Part shown: piece by piece, positions 16,170-25,223 of the stretch
Numbering within the stretch: the stretch's first letter is position 1
Layout: every line of letters starts with the position of its first letter
Assembly: GCF_013181195.1 (NCBI RefSeq)
Contig: NZ_SMZP01000002.1
Coordinates: forward strand, 558,001 to 622,000
DNA length: 64,000 nt
Direction: 5' to 3'
Origin: Caulobacter sp. RHG1
Lineage (GTDB): Bacteria > Pseudomonadota > Alphaproteobacteria > Caulobacterales > Caulobacteraceae
The notes under the pieces: generated by a model
The model's database searches: none
What the model saw: only the letters and a program-made list of their open reading frames with translations
What the model was told of the DNA's origin: nothing
Position numbers and translations under genes: made by a program

Positions 16170-17576
16170 TCAGCCTGGTGATTTTTCGAGCTTCTCCAGC
16201 CAGGTCGTGGCGTTCTTGTTGGCCGGATCCAGCGCCAGAGACTTGCGATATGCAGCGATCGCCGCGGCCTTGTCGCCGTTGGCGGCATAGGCCTCGCCCA
16301 GGCTGTCGAAGGCGTTGCCGCTGGCGGGATAAAGCTCAGCTGTCAGCTTCAGGACCGCCAGGCCAGACCGTGGCTTGCCGAACCCCATCAGGCGGTAGCC
16401 CCAGTCGTTCAGCTCGTGCTCGTCGGGCTTGAAGCCGGGATTAGCGGCGCGGAACTTGGCGACCACGGCGGCCGGGTCACCGCCTTCCTGCCCGGTCAGC
16501 GCCGCGCGCAGGGCCGGCACGCCGCTCAGGGTCATGCCGGGGATGAAGCCCTGGGCGATCTCGTCGACCAGGTCCTCAGGCGTCGAGCCGGCCAGATTGG
16601 TCAGGATCACTACCCCGACCTTGTCGTCGGGATAGAGGTACATGGCCGAACGGCTGCCGCCGGTCATGCCGACGACTCGGCGTCCCGGACGCTCCAGGAC
16701 CAGCCAGCCCAGACCCCATTGCCCCTTCTTGCCGTCGTTGAAGGCGACCGGCGTCCACATGGCCGCCTGGGTGGCGGGCTTCATCAGCTTGCCGTCCTGC
16801 AGGGCGATCAGGAACTTGGCCATGTCGTTGGCGGTGCTGTTCATGCCGGCCGCGGCGCGGTGCAGGGCTGAGAAGATCTCGGTCCGCACGTTGGGCTGGT
16901 CGGGCGTCGCCTGGCGATAGCCGTAGGAGGTCACCCGGTTAGGATCTTTGTCGCGGGTGTCGCCAAAGCCGCTGTGGCTCATGCCGGCGATGGCGAACTG
17001 CTCGCCGGCCAGGGTCGCGTCGCGCGGCCGCTGACGCAGGCCGTTGATGGCCATCTGCACGAGGGCGTAGTTGGTCTGGTTGTAGTCGAACCGCTCGCCG
17101 GGCTGGAAGCGGATCGGCTTGGCCAGGGTCGCGGTCCAGGCCGCGCTGCTGTCCCCGTCGTCGTCCTTGAAGTCCGGCAGGCCGGAATTGTGACTCAACA
17201 GGCGGCGAACCTCGATGCCGCGCCAGGCCTCCGGCAGCTCCGCGACATAGGTCCCGATGGGCTTGGACAGGTCCAGGCGCCCGGCCTCGACCTCGCGCAT
17301 CGCCGCTACGCCGGTGAAGGCCTTGGTGATCGAGTTGATCGGGAACACCGTACCCGGCGTCACCGGGGTCTGTTTGGCAACATCGCCGACGCCGTAGGCG
17401 CGGGACATGACGATCTTGCCGTCCTTGACCACAGCGATCTGCAGACCGGGGATGTGCTGCTCGGTCATGGCGCGGCGAACGATAGCGTCGGCCCGCGCAA
17501 CGGGGTCCTCGGCGGCCTGAGCGGCGCCAACCGCGACACCCAGCATCAACAGTCCCAGAACCAGCTTGCCCGTCAT
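16170..17576 (-). CDS. Serine hydrolase (class C beta-lactamase/PBP fold) with C-terminal TPR
   Basis: A 468-residue exported protein. Residues 1-21 are a signal peptide (GKLVLGLLMLGVAVGAAQA). The beta-lactamase-fold domain has the SxxK nucleophile motif in FPINSITKAFTG, the YxN-like motif in FDYNQTNYALVQM and GMTGGSRSAMYLYPDDKVGVVILTN near the third motif. The last 110 residues contain a tetratricopeptide-like stretch (SGNAFDSLGEAYAANGDKAAAIAAYRKSLALDPANK, in two adjoining pieces). Proteins of this layout are usually esterases or peptidases rather than antibiotic-resistance enzymes. The ATG at 17576 has GGGAG eight bases upstream. A second class C serine hydrolase is encoded divergently 95 bp away. 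Confidence 0.9.
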   Translation of the reverse strand: MTGKLVLGLLMLGVAVGAAQAAEDPVARADAIVRRAMTEQHIPGLQIAVVKDGKIVMSRAYGVGDVAKQTPVTPGTVFPINSITKAFTGVAAMREVEAGRLDLSKPIGTYVAELPEAWRGIEVRRLLSHNSGLPDFKDDDGDSSAAWTATLAKPIRFQPGERFDYNQTNYALVQMAINGLRQRPRDATLAGEQFAIAGMSHSGFGDTRDKDPNRVTSYGYRQATPDQPNVRTEIFSALHRAAAGMNSTANDMAKFLIALQDGKLMKPATQAAMWTPVAFNDGKKGQWGLGWLVLERPGRRVVGMTGGSRSAMYLYPDDKVGVVILTNLAGSTPEDLVDEIAQGFIPGMTLSGVPALRAALTGQEGGDPAAVVAKFRAANPGFKPDEHELNDWGYRLMGFGKPRSGLAVLKLTAELYPASGNAFDSLGEAYAANGDKAAAIAAYRKSLALDPANKNATTWLEKLEKSPG

Positions 17577-17671
17577 CGTCACGCTCCCGCCATCGACGGG
17601 GGCGAGAGAACCAGTGACAGGCACGACGGCCCAGTTAAACCTTGGTCATGTCCCGAAGCGGAGAACGCATC

Positions 17672-18907
17672 ATGCGCACCTGGATGAAACCGCTGGCCCT
17701 GGCCGCCGGCCTGGCGTTCGCCACCCCTGCCCTCGTGCTGGCCGCCCCGCAGGCCGCCGTCCTGGCCGAGGCGCCCGACGCCGCCCTGGCCGCGCGGATC
17801 GACGCCGTGCTGGACCGCGCCATCGCCGAACAGCGACTGGTCGGTGTGGTCGTGCTGGTCGCCCGCGACGGACAGCTGGCCTATCATCGCGCCGCGGGCC
17901 TGGCCGATCGCGAGGCCAGCCAGCCGATGACCGAGGAGGCCGTATTCCGCTTCTCGTCGGTGACCAAGCCCTTCGTCAGCGCCGCCCTGATGCGGCTGGT
18001 CGAACAGGGCAAGATCAGGCTGGACGCCCCGGTCACCACTTACCTGCCCGACTTCAAGCCGAAGCTGGCCGACGGGACGACGCTGGTCATCACCCTCCGC
18101 CAGCTCCTGACCCACACGGCCGGCCTGACCTATGGCCTCGCCGAGGGACCGTCGCACCCGTATCACACGCTAGGCGTCTCGGACGGCATCGACCTGTCGG
18201 GCATCAGCCTGGCCGAGAACGTCCGCCGCATCGGCCAGGCCCCGTTGGCGTTCGAGCCTGGCTCGCGCTGGCGCTACTCCGTCGCCATCGACGTCCTGGG
18301 CGCGGTGATCGAGAAGGCGACCGGCAAGCCCCTGCCCCAGGTGGTGGCCGAGACGGTGACGACGCCGCTGGGCCTGGAGGACACAGGCTTCGTGGCGACC
18401 GATCCAGAGCGCCTGGCCACGCCCTACGCCAACGCCCAGCCGGAGCCGACGCGCATTCGCGACAACCAGGACGTCCCGATCGGCCCGACCTTCGTCCGCT
18501 TCGCCCCCAGCCGCGCCCTGCACGCCGAGGAGTTTCCGTCCGGCGGCGCGGGCATGGTCGGCTCGGCCGGCGACGTGCTGAGCTTCCTGGAGACCATCCG
18601 CAAGGGCGGAGGGGCGATGCTGAAGCCGGCGACGGTCGCGGAGATGATGAAGGACCAGATCGGCGTCCAGGCCGGCACACAGGGCCCCGGCTGGGGCTTC
18701 GGCTATGGCTGGGCGGTGCTGGACGATCCGGCGGTTGCCGGGACGCCCCAGGGCGTCGGGACCCTGGCCTGGGGCGGGGTGTACGGCCACAACTGGTTCG
18801 TGGACCCGGTGAACAAGCTGACCGTGGTGCTGATGTCGAACACGGCGTTCGAGGGAATGAACGGGCGGGTGACCTGGGAACTGCGGGACGCAGTGTACGC
18901 CAAATAA
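17672..18907 (+). CDS. Serine hydrolase, class C beta-lactamase/esterase family
   Basis: A 411-residue exported hydrolase resembling EstB-type esterases. The N-terminus RTWMKPLALAAGLAFATPALVLAA is a signal peptide. The SxxK motif is in FRFSSVTKPFVSA, the second motif is WRYSVAIDVLG (Tyr-Ser-Val rather than Tyr-x-Asn), and the C-terminal motif is WGGVYGHNWFVDP. HTAGLTYGL and EFPSGGAGMVGSAGDVLSFLE are usual in this family. The substrate is unknown. The ATG at 17672 is preferred for its GGAG site; in-frame ATGs at 17642 and 17648 exist. It is divergent from the TPR-containing serine hydrolase, and the two probably share a promoter region. Confidence 0.9.
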   Translation: MRTWMKPLALAAGLAFATPALVLAAPQAAVLAEAPDAALAARIDAVLDRAIAEQRLVGVVVLVARDGQLAYHRAAGLADREASQPMTEEAVFRFSSVTKPFVSAALMRLVEQGKIRLDAPVTTYLPDFKPKLADGTTLVITLRQLLTHTAGLTYGLAEGPSHPYHTLGVSDGIDLSGISLAENVRRIGQAPLAFEPGSRWRYSVAIDVLGAVIEKATGKPLPQVVAETVTTPLGLEDTGFVATDPERLATPYANAQPEPTRIRDNQDVPIGPTFVRFAPSRALHAEEFPSGGAGMVGSAGDVLSFLETIRKGGGAMLKPATVAEMMKDQIGVQAGTQGPGWGFGYGWAVLDDPAVAGTPQGVGTLAWGGVYGHNWFVDPVNKLTVVLMSNTAFEGMNGRVTWELRDAVYAK

Positions 18908-18909
18908 AC

Positions 18910-18940
18910 CGTCATCCCGGGCACAAGGCCCGGGATGACG
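18910..18940. terminator. Bidirectional hairpin between the serine hydrolase gene and valS
   Basis: A perfect 13-bp stem CGTCATCCCGGGC / GCCCGGGATGACG with a 5-nt loop, lying between two convergent genes. It lacks a long T-tract, so it may act as a transcript-end stabiliser. The CGTCATCCCGGG wording recurs in alphaproteobacterial intergenic DNA. Confidence 0.65.
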
Positions 18941-18947
18941 AGGATAG

Positions 18948-21668
18948 TTAGCCCACTGCCGCCAACCGCCCGAGCGCCGCCTCCAGCTTCGCCTTTGCGG
19001 CTTCCGCGTCCGCCAGGCGTTCGCGGTTTTCCTCGATGACCTCTTCCTTGGCGCGGGCCAGGAAGTCGGGGTTGCCGAGCTTCTTGTTGGTCTTCTCGAT
19101 CTCGCCGACGTGGCCGGCGATTTCCTTGGTCAGGCGGGCCTTTTCGGCCGCCAGGTCGATGAAGTCGGCGATGGCCAGGGCGCCGGTCGCCTCGCCCATC
19201 ACGATAGGCACCGAGCCGGTCGGGGCAGCCTCGGCCTCGCTCACGCTGTCCAGGCGCGCCAGGGTCAGCAGCAGGTCGCGGTGACGGACCAGGCGAGCCT
19301 TGGTCTCCGCGCCGGCGCCGACGACGCTCAAGCCCGGCTTGGCCGACGGCGGCACGTTCATCTCGGCGCGGATCGAGCGGATTTCGCCGACCGTGCCGAC
19401 CAGCCAGCCGATCTCGGCCTCGGCTTCGGCGTCGATCCACTCAGCCGGCAGCTCGGGCCACTCGGCCTTGATCAGCATGGTGTCGCGGGCCGGGCCGAAC
19501 TCGGCGGTCTTGTCCCACAGCTCCTCGGTGATGAACGGCATCACCGGGTGCAGCAGCTTCAGGATCACGTCCAACGCCCAGGCGGCGGTGGCCCGGGTCT
19601 CGGCCTTGGCGGCTTCGTCCTCGCCGTTCAGGATCGGCTTGGCCAGTTCCAGATACCAGTCGCAGAACACGTTCCAGACGAAGCGGTACAGCGCGCCGGC
19701 GGCCTCGTCGAACGCCGGGGCTTCCAGGGCCTTGGTGACCTCGGCCACGGTCTTGACCGTCTCGCCGCGGATCCACTTGTTGATCGGCTGCTGCACGGTC
19801 GCGGGATCGAAGCCCTCGACGCGGACGCACTCGTTCATCTGGGCGAAGCGCGAGGCGTTCCACAGCTTGGTGCCGAAGTTGCGATAGCCTTCGATGCGCT
19901 GCTTCGACAGCTTGATGTCCCGCGCCTGGCCCGACATCGCCGTCATGGTGAAGCGCACCGCGTCGCAGCCCAGTTCGTCGATCAGGATCAGCGGATCCAT
20001 CACGTTGCCCTTGGACTTGCTCATCTTGGCGCCCTTCTCGTCACGGACGAGGGCGTTGATGAACACCTGCTTGAACGGGGCCTCACCCATGAAGTGGATG
20101 CCCATCATCATCATCCGGGCGACCCAGAAGAAAATGATGTCGAAGCCCGTGACCAGGGTGCTGGTCGGGTAGAACTTGGCGACGTCGGCGGTCTTTTCCG
20201 GCCAGCCCAGGGTCGAGAACGGCCACAGGGCCGAGCTGAACCAGGTGTCCAGAACGTCCTCGTCGCGGTTCAGGACGACGTCGGCGCCGAACTGGGCGCG
20301 GGCGGCGGCATAGGCCTCTTCCTCGGTCTCCTCGACGAAGATCGCGCCGTCAGGACCGAACCAGGCCGGGATGCGGTGACCCCACCACAGCTGGCGCGAG
20401 ACGCACCACGGCTCGATGTTGCGCAGCCATTCGAAGTAGGTCTTTTCCCAGTGACGCGGCTCGAAGACCGTCTCACCGGTCTCGACGGCCTTCAGGGCCG
20501 GCTGGGCCAGGGTCTTGGCGTCGACGTACCACTGGTCAGTCAGGAAAGGCTCGATGACCACGCCCGAACGGTCGCCGTGCGGGACCATGTGCTTGGTCTT
20601 CTCGATCTCCTTCAGCCAGCCCTCTTCCTCGGCGCGGGCGACGATCTCCTTGCGCGCGACGAAGCGGTCCTTGCCGACATACTCGGCCGGGACGCTGTCG
20701 TTCAGCTTGGCTTCCGGCGTCAGGATGTTGATCGCTTCCAGACCGGCGCGCTTGCCGACGCCGAAGTCGTTGAAGTCGTGGGCCGGGGTGATCTTCACCG
20801 CGCCCGAGCCCTTGGTCGGGTCGGCATAGTCGTCGGCGACGATCGGAATGCGACGGCCGACGATCGGCAGGGTCACGAACTTGCCGACCAGGCCCTTGTA
20901 ACGCTCGTCGTCCGGATGGACCGCAACGCCGGTGTCGCCCAGCATGGTCTCGGGACGGGTCGTGGCCACGACGATGTAGTCGCGGGTCTCGAACTCGACA
21001 GCCTTGCCCTCGTCGTCGAAGGCGATCGGGTGCTGGTAGGTGACGCCGTCGGCCAGCGGATAGGCGAAGTGCCAATAGGCGCCGTCGACCTCCTTCTGCT
21101 CGACCTCGAGGTCGGAGATGGCGGTCTGGAACTGCGGGTCCCAGTTGACCAGGCGCTTGTCGCGATAAAGCAGGTTCTGCTTGTAGAGCTGGACGAACAC
21201 CTTGCGGACGGCGGCCGACAGGCCCTCGTCCAGGGTGAAGCGTTCACGCGACCAGTCGCACGACGCGCCGAGGCGGCGCAGCTGGTTGGTGATGGTCCCG
21301 CCGCTCTCGGCCTTCCATTCCCAGACCTTGTCGACGAAGGCCTCACGGCCAAGGTCGCGACGGCCGATGTTGCCGGCGGCGGCCAGCTGGCGCTCGACAA
21401 CCATCTGAGTGGCGATGCCGGCGTGGTCGGTGCCCGGCAGCCACAGGGCGGCCTTGCCGCGCATGCGGTGGAAGCGGGTCAGCACGTCCTGCAGCGTGTT
21501 GTTCAGCGCGTGGCCGATGTGCAGGCTGCCCGTCACGTTCGGCGGCGGGATCACGATGACGAACGGCTCGGCGTTCGGATCCTCGCTGGGCTTGAAGGCC
21601 CCGGAGGCCTCCCAGGCGGCGTACAGGCGGGGTTCGACGGATTTGGGATCGAAGGTTTTATCGAGCAT
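18948..21668 (-). CDS. valS: Valyl-tRNA synthetase
   Basis: A 906-residue class I aminoacyl-tRNA synthetase that charges tRNA-Val and edits mischarged threonine. The HIGH motif is at residues 50-53 in [16 protein letters not shown]; the KMSKS loop reads [36 protein letters not shown] and [17 protein letters not shown] are characteristic of ValS. The C-terminal coiled-coil arm is seen in [20 protein letters not shown]. Full length for the family. It is 127 bp downstream of popZ, separated from it by an intrinsic terminator, and converges with a serine hydrolase gene. The valS-popZ-tolC order matches what is known for Caulobacter. Confidence 0.98.
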   Translation of the reverse strand: MLDKTFDPKSVEPRLYAAWEASGAFKPSEDPNAEPFVIVIPPPNVTGSLHIGHALNNTLQDVLTRFHRMRGKAALWLPGTDHAGIATQMVVERQLAAAGNIGRRDLGREAFVDKVWEWKAESGGTITNQLRRLGASCDWSRERFTLDEGLSAAVRKVFVQLYKQNLLYRDKRLVNWDPQFQTAISDLEVEQKEVDGAYWHFAYPLADGVTYQHPIAFDDEGKAVEFETRDYIVVATTRPETMLGDTGVAVHPDDERYKGLVGKFVTLPIVGRRIPIVADDYADPTKGSGAVKITPAHDFNDFGVGKRAGLEAINILTPEAKLNDSVPAEYVGKDRFVARKEIVARAEEEGWLKEIEKTKHMVPHGDRSGVVIEPFLTDQWYVDAKTLAQPALKAVETGETVFEPRHWEKTYFEWLRNIEPWCVSRQLWWGHRIPAWFGPDGAIFVEETEEEAYAAARAQFGADVVLNRDEDVLDTWFSSALWPFSTLGWPEKTADVAKFYPTSTLVTGFDIIFFWVARMMMMGIHFMGEAPFKQVFINALVRDEKGAKMSKSKGNVMDPLILIDELGCDAVRFTMTAMSGQARDIKLSKQRIEGYRNFGTKLWNASRFAQMNECVRVEGFDPATVQQPINKWIRGETVKTVAEVTKALEAPAFDEAAGALYRFVWNVFCDWYLELAKPILNGEDEAAKAETRATAAWALDVILKLLHPVMPFITEELWDKTAEFGPARDTMLIKAEWPELPAEWIDAEAEAEIGWLVGTVGEIRSIRAEMNVPPSAKPGLSVVGAGAETKARLVRHRDLLLTLARLDSVSEAEAAPTGSVPIVMGEATGALAIADFIDLAAEKARLTKEIAGHVGEIEKTNKKLGNPDFLARAKEEVIEENRERLADAEAAKAKLEAALGRLAAVG

Positions 21669-21742
21669 GGCGGTGCGGATATGCCATCTGCGGCCCCGAC
21701 GGGAAACCGGCGGGCCTTGGTTTTCTGAGGTAATTTTGAAAC

Positions 21743-21772
21743 GAAAAAGGCGGCCGCCGAAGCGACCGCCTT
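21743..21772 (-). terminator. Intrinsic terminator of popZ
   Basis: On the minus strand an 11-bp stem AAGGCGGTCGC / GCGGCCGCCTT (one G-T wobble) is closed by a stable TTCG tetraloop and followed by a T-rich tract. It stands 24 bp after the popZ stop and separates popZ from valS. Confidence 0.85.
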
Positions 21773-21795
21773 GATTTCTCGGCTCTGGAGAGCGC

Positions 21796-22338
21796 TTAGA
21801 CGCCGCGGCCGCGGGCGATCCGTTGCACTTCTTCCTCGACCTTGGTCTCGACGATGCGCGGCAGGTTCTGGTCCAGCCACTCTTTCAGCAGTGGGCGCAG
21901 CAGCTCGCGTACGACGTCTTCCAGGGTGCGAGCGTCCTTGGGCATCAGCAGAGCCGAGCTCAGGCTGCCAAAAGCGCTGGCGGCGGCCGAGGCGGCCGTC
22001 GTGCCGACCAGGGTCTCGGCGACCTGATCGCGATCGAAGATCGGCGGAGCGGCCGGGGTCGGCGGCGTGTAGACGGGCGCCGGCTCGGGCTCCGGCGGCG
22101 AATAGACGTCGATGTCGCCGACGGTGGCCAGGGGCTCAGGCTCCGGCTCGGGCGCGATCGGGTCGGTCAGCTCGAGGATATCGTCCTCGGGCTCTTCGTA
22201 GACGGGCTCCGGTTCCGGCGGCGGAGGCGGCGCGGCTTCAGCCGCAGGCTCCGCCGGCGCGTCATCCTCCGAGATGATGCGTCGAATGGAGGCGAGAATT
22301 TCCTCCATGGTCGGTTCTTGGGAGCTCTGATCGGACAT
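21796..22338 (-). CDS. popZ: Polar organizing protein PopZ
   Basis: A 180-residue self-assembling protein that forms the polar matrix of Caulobacter, tethering the ParB/parS origin complex and recruiting cell-cycle kinases and their regulators. It has the family layout: a short conserved N-terminal helix used for client binding ([19 protein letters not shown], about 7-26), a long acidic Pro/Glu-rich disordered linker (about 27-95), and C-terminal helices needed for oligomerisation ([19 protein letters not shown], then [20 protein letters not shown]). The ends match C. crescentus PopZ closely as I recall it, with differences in the linker. It lies downstream of rsaF, with a large dyad at 22391-22451 in the gap, and has its own terminator. 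Confidence 0.97.
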   Translation of the reverse strand: MSDQSSQEPTMEEILASIRRIISEDDAPAEPAAEAAPPPPPEPEPVYEEPEDDILELTDPIAPEPEPEPLATVGDIDVYSPPEPEPAPVYTPPTPAAPPIFDRDQVAETLVGTTAASAAASAFGSLSSALLMPKDARTLEDVVRELLRPLLKEWLDQNLPRIVETKVEEEVQRIARGRGV

Positions 22339-22390
22339 GTGCGGGGCCGTCGTAAAGGGATACGAATCCTGGTGCGTCCTTGAAGAACGC

Positions 22391-22451
22391 TCAGCCCCGA
22401 TGGTGCAGACTTGCGCGGCTTAAGCAAGCGCAAGTCTGCGACATGGGCTGA
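22391..22451. repeat. Large imperfect palindrome between rsaF and popZ
   Basis: The inner arms GCAGACTTGCGC (22405-22416) and GCGCAAGTCTGC (22428-22439) pair perfectly over 12 bp around an 11-nt loop. Outer arms TCAGCCC (22391-22397) and GGGCTGA (22445-22451) extend the dyad. It could be a 3' hairpin for rsaF or a structured 5' leader of popZ; there is no good T-tract, so simple termination is not certain. Confidence 0.65.
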
Positions 22452-22469
22452 ATCGACGCGGCGAAACCC

Positions 22470-23954
22470 TTATTTCGCGGCGACTTGCGGCTTGGTCGAC
22501 GGGGTGCCCAGCTTGTCGATCGTCTCGACCACCGGCTCCCACGGCACCCAACCCTTGTGTGTGACGCGGTCGTACGAGGCCTTGGGATCGTAGGCGGTCG
22601 TGCCGGTCGCCAGCTTGGCGACGTCCAGCTGGCCCATCGCCTGAAGCAGCGAGGCGGAGGCTACGTATTCGTCGCGACGGGCGCCGACCAGGGCCAATTC
22701 GGCATTGGCCAGCTCCAGCTGGGCGTTCAGCACGTCCAGTGTGGTGCGCAGGCCGACCTGCTGCTCTTGGCGTACGCCCTCGAAGGCGATGCGGCTGGCC
22801 CGCACCTGCTCCTCGTTGGAGACCAGATTGGCGCGGGTGGCCAGCAGGGTGCTCCAGGCGGCCGAAACCTGCTGGATGACCTGACGCTTGGCGCCGTCGA
22901 CGGCGATGCGGGCGGCATTCTCGCGCTCGCGAGCGGCGCGGACGTTCGAGGCGTTCAAGCCACCGGTGAACAGCGGCACGCGGGCGGTCAGCTGGCCAGC
23001 GATCTGGCGGTTGTACTGGCCGAACTGATCACGATTGCCGTTCACCTCGGCGGCGTCGTAGCCAAGGCTGGCGCCGGCCGACAGCGTCGGCAGATAGGCC
23101 GACTTGGCCAGGGCGACGCGGGCGGTGGCGGCCTGCTCGGCGTAGCGCGCGGCCAGCACGGCGGGATTGCTGCCCTCGGCGGCCTCGAAGGCCTGCTCGA
23201 CCGAGGCCGGCAGCACCTCCACCAGCGACGGCTCGGGCGTCAGGTCGGTCGGGTTCTGGCCGACGATCTGGGCGTACGTGGCGCGGGCGACGGCCAGATT
23301 GGCCTGGGCCGAGGACTGGCTGGCCTTGGCGGCGGCCAGGCGCGCTTGCGACTGGGCGACGTCGGTGCGGGTGATTTCGCCGACTTCGAAGCGGGCGTTC
23401 GATTCGTCCAGTTGGCGGGTCAGGACCGCGACGTTCTCATTGGCGATCCGCAGAGTTTCCTGGTTGCGGCGCACGTCGACATAGGACGTGACCACATTGG
23501 CCAGCACGCCCTGCTCGACCCGGCGCAGGTCTTCGCGGCCAGCCAGCACGTCGGCCTCGGCGGCCGACAGGTTGGCGGTGGCTTGCCCCCCCGTGAACAG
23601 CGGCTGCGACAGCTGGACCTGGGCGCTGCTGCTTCCGACCTTGTTGACGTCGGTGCCGTTGACCAGCACGCCGCCAACGACGGTCGTGGTGGGCACCGCC
23701 AAGTCCGTGCGGGAGTTGGTGATGCTACCCTGGACGTTCACCGTCGGGCGGAAGCCGGCCTTGGCGCGGACCACGCTTTCGTCCGTGGCGCGCTGAACGG
23801 CGCGTTGTTGCTGCAGCGTCGGGTTGGTCTGGTAGGCGAGCGCGACGGCGTCGGCCAGCGTCTCGGCCTGAGCGACAGGGACGACGAAAAACGCGCCGGC
23901 CATCAGGCTGACGCTGCAAGCGGCCAGCAACCCGGCCCGTCGACGGTTCGACAT
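22470..23954 (-). CDS. TolC-family outer membrane channel protein, RsaF-like
   Basis: A 494-residue outer membrane efflux protein. Residues 1-30 are a signal peptide (AACSVSLMAGAFFVVPVAQAE). The mature protein shows two OEP repeats: the first starts LADAVALAYQTNPTLQQQRA and includes VQLSQPLFTGGQATANL; the second includes AAEGSNPAVLAARYAEQAATARV and ARVPLFTGGLNASNV. Long heptad-rich helices lie between them. In C. crescentus the TolC homologue next to popZ is one of the two RsaF proteins that serve S-layer (RsaA) type I secretion, so this gene is the likely rsaFb orthologue; general efflux is equally possible. The PIMT-like gene lies 122 bp upstream on the same strand. Confidence 0.93.
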   Translation of the reverse strand: MSNRRRAGLLAACSVSLMAGAFFVVPVAQAETLADAVALAYQTNPTLQQQRAVQRATDESVVRAKAGFRPTVNVQGSITNSRTDLAVPTTTVVGGVLVNGTDVNKVGSSSAQVQLSQPLFTGGQATANLSAAEADVLAGREDLRRVEQGVLANVVTSYVDVRRNQETLRIANENVAVLTRQLDESNARFEVGEITRTDVAQSQARLAAAKASQSSAQANLAVARATYAQIVGQNPTDLTPEPSLVEVLPASVEQAFEAAEGSNPAVLAARYAEQAATARVALAKSAYLPTLSAGASLGYDAAEVNGNRDQFGQYNRQIAGQLTARVPLFTGGLNASNVRAARERENAARIAVDGAKRQVIQQVSAAWSTLLATRANLVSNEEQVRASRIAFEGVRQEQQVGLRTTLDVLNAQLELANAELALVGARRDEYVASASLLQAMGQLDVAKLATGTTAYDPKASYDRVTHKGWVPWEPVVETIDKLGTPSTKPQVAAK

Positions 23955-24076
23955 CTAGATACTATCCCCAATCACGCGACCCCGTCGCGCCCACAGCAAT
24001 ATTATCGCGTGTAAGTCGAACCGCCAGTGGTTGCCAATTAAGCTTTCGTCACGCGAACCCGCGCGACAACCGCTCT

Positions 24077-24649
24077 TTAGAAGCTGAAGCCCGGTTCAAC
24101 CTCGAAGCCCGCCAGCAGCGGCGGCGAGGCGTCGAACGCCTGGCGGCGGCCCACGCCGTCCTCGGCGCGGAGATAGATGGCGGCGCGGCCCACCGGACCG
24201 GTGCGCTCGATCACGCCCAGGCGACCACCGGCGGCCAGGGCGTCCTGCCAGGCCTGCGGGGCCACGGCGACGGCGCCTTCGCAGATGATGACGTCGTAGC
24301 TGCCGGCCGGAACGGACTTCAGGTCGTCGCCGTCGACGCGGGTCACGGCCACGCCCATGGCTTCCAGCACGGCGGCGGCATACGGCGCGGCGATGGCCAG
24401 GGCCTTCTCGCCTTCGCGAGGCTTGAGGGTCTGCAGCAGCTTGCCCACTTCGCGCGGACGCAGCAGCCAACGACCCGGCGCATATTCAATGTCGGCGTCG
24501 GCATAGGCCAGATAGGCCTTCGAGGCCGGAACGACGCTCTCACGCGCCACCACTCGCAACGCGTCCTGCAGCGGCAGGTCGGTGACGTCGGCGGTGCGAA
24601 TCTGGCTCTCGACCATGTTCAGCCGCGCGGCGGCGAAGTCGGTGCTCAT
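24077..24649 (-). CDS. Protein-L-isoaspartate O-methyltransferase-like protein, degenerate SAM motif
   Basis: A 190-residue PIMT-family protein. The N-terminal part is typical: DFAAARLNMVESQIRTADVTD, then REsVVPASKAYLAYAD and WLLRPREVGKLLQTL. The following SAM-binding motif I, which in active PIMT reads like GxGxGY, is replaced by ALAIAAPYAAAVLEAMG (residues 83-99), without any of the glycines. The post motifs YDVIICEGAV and GGRLGVIER remain. Cofactor binding is therefore doubtful and the protein may have another role. The ATG at 24649 has GAGGGA upstream. A PIMT-like gene immediately upstream of tolC is a common alphaproteobacterial arrangement. Confidence 0.82.
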   Translation of the reverse strand: MSTDFAAARLNMVESQIRTADVTDLPLQDALRVVARESVVPASKAYLAYADADIEYAPGRWLLRPREVGKLLQTLKPREGEKALAIAAPYAAAVLEAMGVAVTRVDGDDLKSVPAGSYDVIICEGAVAVAPQAWQDALAAGGRLGVIERTGPVGRAAIYLRAEDGVGRRQAFDASPPLLAGFEVEPGFSF

Positions 24650-24944
24650 GGAATCCCTCGAAGGAACTGGACTTTCGAGCAGGCTTATAGGTCCGCGCCC
24701 GGTCCGAACGCAATGCGATCGGAGGCCAAGCTCCCCCGACAATGGGCGGAGGAAGGCCTTAAAAGCGTCATCGACTTACGAACGCATGGCTAAAGAGACC
24801 AAAGGACGATCATCAGAAGTAGTGACGGCCATTGTCACGTAACTCCGATTGATCAAACTCGCCCTATGGTAAATAAGCAGCCATCGGCGGCGCGTCCGGC
24901 GATGGGGAGGAAGTCCGAACAGTACGGCTTCGTGGGGAATTGCC

Positions 24945-25121
24945 ATGCTTGACGCGAAACTTGTTATCGCCGGGGCGCTCGTCGCCCTTGTGGTGATCTA
25001 CTTCCTGCCGCGTATCGACACCGTCGTGCGCAAGATTTACGGCCGCTATCGGCGCAAGAAACGCGACCTTCGACAGCAGAAGGAACGCGAGGAACAACTT
25101 GCGCGACGCACTCAATCGTAA
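24945..25121 (+). CDS. Small membrane protein of 58 residues
   Basis: A short open frame with a single predicted transmembrane helix (LVIAGALVALVVIYFLP, about residues 6-22) followed by a strongly basic, charged cytoplasmic tail (RKIYGRYRRKKRDLRQQKER, continuing EEQLARR). No family was recognised. The start ATG at 24945 has a weak GTGGGGA site ten bases upstream. Support is the regular membrane-anchor-plus-basic-tail design and good coding-like codon use; it sits in an otherwise empty 570-bp gap between the divergent PIMT-like and GT4 genes. Confidence 0.5.
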   Translation: MLDAKLVIAGALVALVVIYFLPRIDTVVRKIYGRYRRKKRDLRQQKEREEQLARRTQS

Positions 25122-25223
25122 TCACGGCGATAAAAGGGCACGAAGCGGAACCAAACACCTTGGACGGTGCTGATCTGAGGCGGCGCAACACCGCGCCTCA
25201 GTTCCCGTTTCAAGGTCCGCTCG

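Noticed and set aside
16170..18907. Antibiotic resistance beta-lactamases
   Set aside because: Both proteins have the SxxK fold but family wording of esterase or peptidase type; one carries a TPR tail. Resistance is not supported.
19110..21728. Long plus-strand open frame of about 870 codons opposite valS
   Set aside because: Composition is an antisense shadow of the valS frame in GC-rich DNA; no domain was recognised and valS is certain.
24785..24841. 18-codon frame starting MAKETKG
   Set aside because: Too short and without a good ribosome-binding site.
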